From Competibacteraceae bacterium UBA6584 (GTDB lineage: Bacteria > Pseudomonadota > Gammaproteobacteria > Competibacterales > Competibacteraceae), in contig DJIW01000096.1 in the NCBI GenBank assembly GCA_002433805.1, positions 1-18,475 on the forward strand: DNA of 18,475 bases, given 5' to 3'. The notes under the pieces were generated by a model. The model was not told the origin of the DNA. It saw only the letters and a list, made by a program, of their open reading frames with translations, and searched no databases. Below, piece by piece: positions 1-5,488 of the stretch; positions within the stretch are counted from its first letter, which is position 1; each line of letters opens with the position of its first letter. The position numbers were made by a program, and so were the translations under genes.

Positions 1-1212
1 GTGCAAGTCGTAGGCGTCGCCGGCCCAAAACGAAGGTCGGGCGGCGTCGTAATCGGCGGTGCCGGGGGACGGGGTGCAAACGGTGAAGCTGCACTGCACC
101 GGCGGTAGGGCGTTGACGTAATGGCGCAGATGGTCGAATTCGGCGTGGCCGTATTCGGGGCGGACCATGAAGGCGGCGTGACAGGCGATGCCCAGGCTGC
201 GCAGCGTTTCGTGGGCGCGCTCGTTGTGCGAGACGGTGCCGCCCTTGCGCACCGCCTTTAATTCCTGATTGGTGGTGAATTCGAAGCCGACGAACACACC
301 GTCCAGCCCGATTTCCTTCCAGCGCCGCATCAGCTCAGGATAACGCAGGATCGTGGTGGCGCGCGCCCAGGCGAAATAGCGTTTCTTGATCCCGCGTTTT
401 TCGATGGCCTCGGCCAGTTCGAAGCCGTATTGCTCGTCGATGAAATTTTCATCGTCGGCGAAATAGACGTGATCGACCTCGATCCGCGATAAATCCTCGG
501 CCACCACGTCGGCCAGGCGCGGCATGTGGGTGGTGCCGCTTAAAAACGGCACGATGCAGAACGAGCAGGTCATCTTGCAGCCGTAGGAGGTGCGGGCCAT
601 CGCCACGCGCGGGAACAGCGCCTGCCAGTCGCGCGGTTTTTCGCAGACCCAGACGCAATAATACGAGCGGCTATCCCACAGATCGCGGCGTGGAATCGGA
701 ATGGTGCGCGGGTCGGGGTAGCGCGGCCAGACCTTGGCGGCTTGGGCGTCGAAGCGGTCGCCGGTGAACAGCAGGTTGGCGATGCCTTCCGGTTCCTCGC
801 CCTTGGCCAGCGCCGCCACCAGCGCGCCAAACGGCGCGCAGCCTTCGCCGCGCACGAGGTAATCGATATCCGGGATGTTGCAATCGGCCGGCGCGACGGT
901 GGCGTGATGGCCGCCGACCAAGATTCGGGTTTTCGGCGACAACCGCCGCGTGGTGGCGGCCAGTCGTTTCATGCGGCCCGATTCGTGGCTGTAGGCGGTA
1001 AAGCCCACGAGGTCGGGTTTAAAGCGCGCCAATTCGCGCTCGAACGTCGCTTCGGCGAAGCGGTACAACCGCAAATCGAGCACCCGGACCTCGTGTTCGG
1101 GCGGAATCGCGGCGGCCAAGTAGCCGAATTCGAGCGGCTCCAGACATTGAAAGCGCTGGAGCCCGAGCACGGTTTTAAGGTGAGCTTGGGGTTTGACGAG
1201 CAAAATCCGCAT
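1..1212 (-). CDS. B12-binding radical SAM protein, N-terminal 404 residues (cut by window edge)
   Basis: The frame runs from an ATG at 1212 to position 1 without a stop, so the C-terminus lies outside the window. Residues 1 to about 140 look like a cobalamin-binding Rossmann-type domain (start MRILLVKPQ, then VLDLRLY, a VGGHHATVAP glycine loop and YLVRGEG). The DxHxxG motif of base-off B12 enzymes is absent, as is usual for class B radical SAM proteins. A radical SAM barrel follows, with the 4Fe-4S ligands C212, C216 and C219 (GCKMTCSFC) and FADDENF near residue 250. Such enzymes methylate or rearrange unreactive carbons; the substrate is not shown by the sequence. From memory, the segment around residues 245-300 resembles the hopanoid C-3 methylase HpnR branch, but this is a weak guess. 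Start support: AGGA six bases upstream of the ATG. It lies 98 bp downstream of murJ on the same strand but has its own -10-like box. Confidence 0.88.
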   Translation of the reverse strand, partial: MRILLVKPQAHLKTVLGLQRFQCLEPLEFGYLAAAIPPEHEVRVLDLRLYRFAEATFERELARFKPDLVGFTAYSHESGRMKRLAATTRRLSPKTRILVGGHHATVAPADCNIPDIDYLVRGEGCAPFGALVAALAKGEEPEGIANLLFTGDRFDAQAAKVWPRYPDPRTIPIPRRDLWDSRSYYCVWVCEKPRDWQALFPRVAMARTSYGCKMTCSFCIVPFLSGTTHMPRLADVVAEDLSRIEVDHVYFADDENFIDEQYGFELAEAIEKRGIKKRYFAWARATTILRYPELMRRWKEIGLDGVFVGFEFTTNQELKAVRKGGTVSHNERAHETLRSLGIACHAAFMVRPEYGHAEFDHLRHYVNALPPVQCSFTVCTPSPGTADYDAARPSFWAGDAYDLH

Positions 1213-1243
1213 GGATCGTCCTCGAAATGGAATGCGAGGCGAC

Positions 1244-1249
1244 ACTATA
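1244..1249 (-). promoter_or_regulatory. -10 box of the radical SAM gene promoter
   Basis: Read on the minus strand this is TATAGT, five of six matches to the sigma-70 -10 consensus, 31 bases upstream of the ATG at 1212. The matching -35 position (TTACTC at 17 bp) is poor and lies inside the loop and right arm of an inverted repeat. That suggests a promoter needing an activator, if it is real. Confidence 0.45.
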
Positions 1250-1257
1250 GCCGAGAA

Positions 1258-1289
1258 TTGAATTCCGAGTAAATCTATCGGAATTTCAA
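1258..1289. repeat. Inverted repeat, 11-bp arms with one bulged base, upstream of the radical SAM gene
   Basis: TTGAATTCCGA (1258-1268) and TCGGAATTTCAA (1278-1289) are reverse complements apart from one extra base, separated by nine bases. Neither strand carries a T-tract directly after the stem, so it does not look like a standard terminator of murJ. Its centre is roughly 36 bases upstream of the start point predicted from the -10 box, where an operator would sit. Confidence 0.6.
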
Positions 1290-1310
1290 GCCAGAGCGCC
1301 GCTTTAACGC

Positions 1311-2846
1311 TTAGCGCAGCAACAGATGGCGGGGTCGGATACCGACTGTTAAAACCGCCGCCAAAAAGCTGGCCCCACCGGCCGCGATCAACCAGCTCAG
1401 ATGCCACAACCGCTCTTTAGCGCTGGCCAGCGTCCAGCTTTCCAGATCGCCGACGCCGAGCCAGAGCACCAAACCCATCACCCCATTAGCCAAGGCCAGT
1501 TGGAGCAGGAATTTCGGCCAACCGGCGCGCGGCTGGTAAATCCCCCGTTTGCGCAGGTTGTAAAACAGCAGGCCGGCGTTGAGAAAAGCCGCCAGCGAAG
1601 TGGCGAGCGCCAGCCCGGCGTGCGCCAGCGGCCAGACCAACAGCAAGACCATGATCGTATTGGCGACCATGGCGATCACCCCGTATTTGACCGGACTGCG
1701 GGTGTCCTTGCGGGCGTAGAAACCGGGGGCCAGCACCTTGATCAGCATGAACGCGACCAAGCCCGAGGCAAACGCCATCAAGCTGCGGGCGGACATGGCC
1801 ACGTCGTGGGCGTCGAACTGGCCGTATTGGAATAACGCCGCGAGCATCGGCCCGGACAGCAGCATCAGCGCGACGGTCGCCGCAACGCCGATCAGCAACG
1901 CCCAGCGCAACGCCCAATCCAGGGTTTGCGAAAAGCCCTCCGCTTCCGCGTCGGCGTGCTGTCGCGACAATTTAGGCAGGATGACCGTACCGAGGGCGAC
2001 ACCGAAAATGCCGAGCGGAAATTCCACCAACCGGTCGGAGTAATAAAGCCAGCTGACGCTGCCGGACACCAAAAATGAGGCCACCACGGTATCGATCAGC
2101 AGGTTGACTTGCGCGACCGAGGAACCGAAGATCGCCGGCAGCATCAGTTTCAAAACGTGCTGCACGCCCTGCGAAGCCCAACCCCAGCGCGGGCGCGGCA
2201 GCAGCTTCACTTGCCGCAAAAAAGGAATCTGAAAGCCCAGTTGCACCACGCCGGCGATAAACACCCCCCAGGCCAGACCCATCACCGGCTGTTCCATGGC
2301 CGGCGCGAGCCACACGGCGGCGGCGATCATGGTCAGGTTCAACAACACCGGCGTCACGGCGGGAATCGCAAACTTGCCGCAACTGTTGAGCACTCCGCCG
2401 GCAAAGGCGGTCAAGGAGATGAACAACAGATAAGGGAAGGTGATCCGCAGCATCTGGACCGTGATCTCATACTTGCCCGCGTCGTTGGTGAAGCCCGGCG
2501 CAAACAGCAAGATCAACACCGGCGCGGCCAAAACCCCGACAGCGGTGATCAACAACAAAATCGCGCCGAGCGTGCCGGCGACTTGATCGACCAACTCCTT
2601 CAGTTCTTCCCGCGAGCGCTGGGTCTGATATTCCGAAAACACCGGGACGAAGGCTTGCGAAAACGCACCCTCGGCAAATAGGCGGCGCAGAAAATTGGGG
2701 ATGCGGAAGGCGACGAAAAACGCATCGGTCCCGGAACCCGCTCCGAACATCTGCGCGTACACCATGTCGCGAATGAAGCCGGAAACCCGCGACAGCGAGG
2801 TCATGGCGCTGACGATGCCGGTGGATTTAAGGAGAGACTTGCTCAT
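1311..2846 (-). CDS. murJ: Lipid II flippase MurJ (MviN family)
   Basis: A 511-residue polytopic inner-membrane protein of the MOP exporter superfamily, about the same length as E. coli MurJ. It moves undecaprenyl-linked lipid II to the periplasmic face for peptidoglycan assembly. The N-terminus holds the family signature: SLSRVSGFIRD, FGAGSGTDAFFVAF, then RRLFAEGAFSQAFVPVF (residues 18-70). R20, R26 and R54/R55 align with the cavity arginines R18, R24 and R52 of the E. coli protein (numbering from memory). Many hydrophobic stretches follow, consistent with about 14 membrane helices. The ATG at 2846 is preceded by only a weak ribosome-binding site. It is divergent from rpsT, a pairing familiar from other gammaproteobacteria. 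The next gene on this strand is a radical SAM gene rather than the ribF often seen after murJ. Confidence 0.97.
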   Translation of the reverse strand: MSKSLLKSTGIVSAMTSLSRVSGFIRDMVYAQMFGAGSGTDAFFVAFRIPNFLRRLFAEGAFSQAFVPVFSEYQTQRSREELKELVDQVAGTLGAILLLITAVGVLAAPVLILLFAPGFTNDAGKYEITVQMLRITFPYLLFISLTAFAGGVLNSCGKFAIPAVTPVLLNLTMIAAAVWLAPAMEQPVMGLAWGVFIAGVVQLGFQIPFLRQVKLLPRPRWGWASQGVQHVLKLMLPAIFGSSVAQVNLLIDTVVASFLVSGSVSWLYYSDRLVEFPLGIFGVALGTVILPKLSRQHADAEAEGFSQTLDWALRWALLIGVAATVALMLLSGPMLAALFQYGQFDAHDVAMSARSLMAFASGLVAFMLIKVLAPGFYARKDTRSPVKYGVIAMVANTIMVLLLVWPLAHAGLALATSLAAFLNAGLLFYNLRKRGIYQPRAGWPKFLLQLALANGVMGLVLWLGVGDLESWTLASAKERLWHLSWLIAAGGASFLAAVLTVGIRPRHLLLR

Positions 2847-2883
2847 GAAGATGCGATCCCGCGCGGTAAGTTCGAAGGCGCGG

Positions 2884-2912
2884 ATGATAGCGGGATCGGC
2901 CGGGGCTGTCAG
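2884..2912 (-). promoter_or_regulatory. Sigma-70 promoter of murJ
   Basis: On the minus strand, CTGACA (2912-2907), a 17-bp spacer, then TATCAT (2889-2884): five of six matches in each box at optimal spacing. The predicted start lies about 30 bases upstream of the murJ ATG. Confidence 0.6.
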
Positions 2913-2931
2913 CGGCGAGGCCGCGCGGGGA

Positions 2932-2959
2932 TTGACAGCACGGTGGGAACTGTCATCAT
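2932..2959 (+). promoter_or_regulatory. Upstream promoter of rpsT (P1 candidate)
   Basis: A perfect TTGACA at 2932-2937, a 16-bp spacer and CATCAT at 2954-2959 (four of six). It would give a leader of about 60 bases before the rpsT start. E. coli rpsT also has two tandem promoters. Confidence 0.45.
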
Positions 2960-2971
2960 TATCACCCTTTT

Positions 2972-3000
2972 TTGAACCCGAATAGCTTCACGTTTATCCT
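2972..3000 (+). promoter_or_regulatory. Proximal promoter of rpsT (P2 candidate)
   Basis: TTGAAC at 2972-2977, a 17-bp spacer and TATCCT at 2995-3000, four of six matches each. The predicted start near 3007 would leave a very short leader containing the Shine-Dalgarno sequence. Confidence 0.4.
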
Positions 3001-3010
3001 GTTGTAGTGT

Positions 3011-3016
3011 AAGGAG
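3011..3016 (+). promoter_or_regulatory. Shine-Dalgarno AAGGAG that fixes the TTG start of rpsT
   Basis: AAGGAG lies eight bases before the TTG at 3025. There is no in-frame ATG or GTG nearby, and the protein begins with the conserved MANTAQAKKR only if TTG is used. Confidence 0.85.
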
Positions 3017-3024
3017 TCTCGATT

Positions 3025-3291
3025 TTGGCCAATACCGCTCAAGCGAAAAAGCGCGCCCGTCAGGCGGAAACACACCGCCAGCACAACGCCAGCCTGCGTT
3101 CCATGTTCCGCACCTATGTCAAGCGGGTGCTGAAGGCGATCCAGACCGGCGACAAGAGCAAAGCCGAGTCCGAATATCAAACCGCCGTGCCGGTCATCGA
3201 CCGCATGGCTCGTAAGGGCTTGATTCACGGTAATAAGGCAGCCCGGCACAAGAGCCGTTTGACCCATCACATCCGCGATATGCGGGCCTGA
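3025..3291 (+). CDS. rpsT: 30S ribosomal protein S20
   Basis: This 88-residue, strongly basic protein matches the S20 family along its length: MANTAQAKKRARQ at the start, RTYVKRVLKAI in the middle and KGLIHGNKAARHKSRL near the end. S20 binds 16S rRNA early in assembly of the 30S body. The start codon is TTG, preceded by a strong AAGGAG at the right distance. E. coli rpsT also starts with UUG, and there the weak start codon takes part in autogenous translational control by S20, so the same control is likely here by inference. It is monocistronic in layout, divergent from murJ, and convergent with the tRNA-Ile2 and rpoD block that ends at the terminator near 3371. Confidence 0.98.
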   Translation: MANTAQAKKRARQAETHRQHNASLRSMFRTYVKRVLKAIQTGDKSKAESEYQTAVPVIDRMARKGLIHGNKAARHKSRLTHHIRDMRA

Positions 3292-3370
3292 GCGAGCTTT
3301 CGCTTGCCGGATGGCGCGCCAGCACCCGCGCGCGATGTGTGGACGGCGCTCCCTGGCCACGCCAGGCCGC

Positions 3371-3405
3371 AAAAAAGAAAAGGGGTCAGGTTTTGACCTA
3401 ACCCC
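3371..3405 (-). terminator. Intrinsic terminator after tRNA-Ile2
   Basis: The stem is GGGGTCAGGT (3382-3391) with ACCTAACCCC (3396-3405): ten pairs with one mismatch and a TTTG loop. On the minus strand it is followed at once by TTTTCTTTTTT (3381-3371), an ideal U-tract. It would end transcripts of the tRNA and any rpoD read-through. For rpsT, on the other strand, the T-run (3412-3416) begins six bases after the stem, so termination that way would be weaker. Confidence 0.8.
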
Positions 3406-3415
3406 ATGTCGTTTT

Positions 3416-3491
3416 TGGTGGGCCCTGTAGGACTCGAACCTACAACCAAGGGATTATGAGTCCCCTGCTCTGACCGTTGAGCTAAGGGCCC
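3416..3491 (-). tRNA. tRNA-Ile2, anticodon CAT (lysidine type)
   Basis: A complete 76-nt cloverleaf with encoded CCA (3418-3416). The acceptor stem is GGGCCCT with AGGGCCC, the anticodon stem GGGGA with TCCCT, the loop CTCATAA (anticodon CAT), and the T arm GTAGG-TTCGAGT-CCTAC. CAT could mean initiator Met, elongator Met or Ile2. The body closely follows E. coli tRNA-Ile2 (CTTAGCTCA, GACTCATAATC, CTTGGT), and it has C4-G69 and C5-G68, pairs known to favour modification by TilS. After C34 is changed to lysidine it reads AUA. E. coli ileX also lies next to rpoD, which supports the call. Automatic annotation may label it tRNA-Met. Confidence 0.9.
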
Positions 3492-3503
3492 GGATGGGTC
3501 GGA

Positions 3504-3532
3504 ATTTTATCCGCCGTGACGCCCTCTGGCCA
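3504..3532 (-). promoter_or_regulatory. Candidate promoter of tRNA-Ile2
   Basis: On the minus strand TGGCCA (3532-3527), a 17-bp spacer, then TAAAAT (3509-3504). The predicted start is about six bases before the mature tRNA 5' end. It overlaps the last few bases of the rpoD region. Confidence 0.4.
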
Positions 3533-3539
3533 GCGAGCG

Positions 3540-5402
3540 TCACTCCAAATCCAAAAAGCTGCGCAACTGTTCGGAGCGGTTCGGATGCCTGAGCTTGCGC
3601 AGGGCTTTGGCTTCGATCTGGCGGATGCGTTCGCGGGTCACGTCGAATTGCTTGCCGACCTCTTCCAAGGTGTGATCGGTGGACATGTCGATGCCGAAAC
3701 GCATCCGCAGCACCTTGGCCTCGCGCGGGGTGAGCGTCGACAGCACCTCGCGGGTCGCCTCGCGCAGTCCCTCGACGGTGGCCGCTTCCACCGGCGACAG
3801 CACGCTCAAGTCTTCGATGAAATCGCCCAAATGTGAATCTTCATCGTCGCCGATGGGCGTTTCCATCGAAATCGGCTCCTTGGCGATTTTCAAGACCTTG
3901 CGGACCTTGTCTTCCGGCATTTCCATGCGTTTGGCCAACTCGTCCGGCGTCGGTTCGCGGCCCATCTCTTGCAACATTTGCCGGGAAATCCGGTTGAGCT
4001 TGTTGATGGTCTCGATCATGTGCACCGGAATGCGGATGGTCCGCGCCTGATCGGCGATGGAGCGGGTGATCGCTTGCCGGATCCACCAGGTGGCGTAGGT
4101 CGAGAATTTATAACCGCGCCGGTATTCGAATTTATCGACCGCTTTCATCAAGCCGATGTTGCCTTCCTGGATCAAATCCAGGAACTGCAAGCCCCGGTTG
4201 GTGTACTTTTTGGCGATGGAAATCACCAGCCGCAGATTGGCTTCCACCATCTCCTTCTTGGCGCGCCGGGCCTTGGCCTCGCCGATGGACATGTGGCGGT
4301 TGATGTCCTTGACCTCGTGAATCGACAGCCGCGCTTCCGCCTCGATGGCCTGAAGCCGGCGTTGGGCTTCAAGCACTTCCTCGCGATAGTCGGATAGGGA
4401 GGGCGAGTATTTCTTGCCCGCTTGAATCTGCTCGTCCACCCAGTCCAGCCGGGTTTCGTTTTGCGGAAACGAGGTGATGAAGGTCTTGCGCGGCATTTGC
4501 GCCTTGGTGACGCAAATCGTCATCACCTCTTTTTCCTGGGCGCGGATGCGTTCGGCGATCTCATGGAGGTTGACGATCAATTGGTCCAGGGTTTTAGGGA
4601 CCAGCCGGAACTGGAGAAAGCGATCACCAAGCTGCTGGCGCAGGGCTTGAGTCTGAGCATCGCGCAGGCCGAGTTCGTCCACATTGGCCAGGGTTTGTTC
4701 GTAAAGGGCGCGCAATTCCGCGAAGCGCCGGGCGGTTTCCTCGGGGTCGGGACCGTTTTCCACCACGGCTTGGGCGTTTTCTTCGTCTTCCTCGTCAGCG
4801 ACCACCGCCTCATCCTCGCCGACCACCGCGTCCGGATCGTCGGCGGCCAGCAATACTTCCTCGTCCGGCAGCGGCGGGGCGGCTTCCTCGACATCCTTGA
4901 AGCCGCTGATCACGTCGGCGAGCCGGGTGCCGTTTTCGCTGATCGAATCGTAAGTCCGCAGCAGCGCGCCGGCGGTCAGCGGGTAGCTGGCCAACGCCGA
5001 CAGAACCTGGGTCATGCCTTCCTCGATCCGCTTGGCGATCTGGATTTCGCCTTCGCGGGTGAGCAGCTCGACCGTGCCCATTTCGCGCATGTACATCCGC
5101 ACCGGATCGGTGGTGCGGCCGAATTCGCTGTCCACCGCCGCCAGCGCGGCGGCGGCTTCCTCGGCGACCACGTCGTCGTCGGCGCTGACCGGGTTTTCGT
5201 TGAGCAGCAGGGTTTCGGTATCGGGCACGAATTCGTGAACTTCGATGCCCATGTCATTGATCATGGCGATGATGTCTTCGATCTGCTCGGGATCGACGAT
5301 ATCATCGGGCAAATGGTCATTCACCTCGGCGTAGGTCAGGAACCCCTTTTCCTTGCCGCGGGCGATCAACTTCTTCAATTGCGATTGTTGCTGCTCGCTC
5401 AT
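3540..5402 (-). CDS. rpoD: RNA polymerase primary sigma factor (sigma-70)
   Basis: 620 residues, against 613 in E. coli. Domains in order: region 1.1 (about 1-80); region 1.2 (98-131, DPVRMYMREMGTVELLTREGE); a non-conserved region with an acidic run at 172-222 (EEAAPPLPDEE and DEEDEENA); region 2 (about 385-455), with FLDLIQEGNIGLMKAV and the -10 recognition segment YKFSTYATWWIRQAI; region 3 (about 457-535); region 4 (about 550-610), with the -35 recognition helix in VTRERIRQIEAKALRKLRHP. It directs core RNA polymerase to housekeeping promoters. It lies 86 bp downstream of dnaG in the macromolecular synthesis block. The ATG at 5402 has AAAGGG close upstream. The gap to dnaG holds a possible heat-shock promoter, so rpoD may also be expressed on its own. 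Confidence 0.99.
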   Translation of the reverse strand: MSEQQQSQLKKLIARGKEKGFLTYAEVNDHLPDDIVDPEQIEDIIAMINDMGIEVHEFVPDTETLLLNENPVSADDDVVAEEAAAALAAVDSEFGRTTDPVRMYMREMGTVELLTREGEIQIAKRIEEGMTQVLSALASYPLTAGALLRTYDSISENGTRLADVISGFKDVEEAAPPLPDEEVLLAADDPDAVVGEDEAVVADEEDEENAQAVVENGPDPEETARRFAELRALYEQTLANVDELGLRDAQTQALRQQLGDRFLQFRLVPKTLDQLIVNLHEIAERIRAQEKEVMTICVTKAQMPRKTFITSFPQNETRLDWVDEQIQAGKKYSPSLSDYREEVLEAQRRLQAIEAEARLSIHEVKDINRHMSIGEAKARRAKKEMVEANLRLVISIAKKYTNRGLQFLDLIQEGNIGLMKAVDKFEYRRGYKFSTYATWWIRQAITRSIADQARTIRIPVHMIETINKLNRISRQMLQEMGREPTPDELAKRMEMPEDKVRKVLKIAKEPISMETPIGDDEDSHLGDFIEDLSVLSPVEAATVEGLREATREVLSTLTPREAKVLRMRFGIDMSTDHTLEEVGKQFDVTRERIRQIEAKALRKLRHPNRSEQLRSFLDLE

Positions 5403-5419
5403 GACCCTTTCACATACTG

Positions 5420-5445
5420 AAGTGGAGAAAAATCCAAAATTTCAA
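5420..5445 (-). promoter_or_regulatory. Possible sigma-32 type promoter before rpoD
   Basis: On the minus strand TTGAAA (5445-5440), a 12-bp spacer, then CTCCACTT (5427-5420), compared with the heat-shock consensus CTTGAAA and CCCCATnT at about 13-14 bp. E. coli rpoD has a known heat-shock promoter, which raises the prior. The -10 match is partial and the leader would be very short. Confidence 0.3.
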
Positions 5446-5488
5446 TGCTATCACAAAATGCTGTACTTATGCTGAGAGATCAATAAAA

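Noticed and set aside
742..1272. A 176-codon plus-strand open frame over the radical SAM gene
   Set aside because: It lies antisense to a gene with clear B12 and radical SAM motifs; the long frame is a product of high GC.
2906..2955. Three copies of TGACAG/CTGTCA in the murJ-rpsT gap, as a possible repressor operator set
   Set aside because: Two of the three coincide with the -35 boxes of the murJ and rpsT promoters, which explains them; the third alone is not evidence.
3290..3304. Short hairpin (AGCGA ... TCGCT) just after rpsT as its terminator
   Set aside because: Only five pairs and no T-tract follows.
3352..3366. Perfect 6-bp hairpin CCTGGC-CAC-GCCAGG between rpsT and the tRNA terminator
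   Set aside because: On the plus strand it is followed by an A-run, not a T-run; on the minus strand it lies beyond the terminator. No role can be assigned.
4422..5420. A 332-codon plus-strand open frame over rpoD
   Set aside because: Antisense shadow of rpoD; composition is typical of reverse frames in GC-rich genes, with no recognisable domain.
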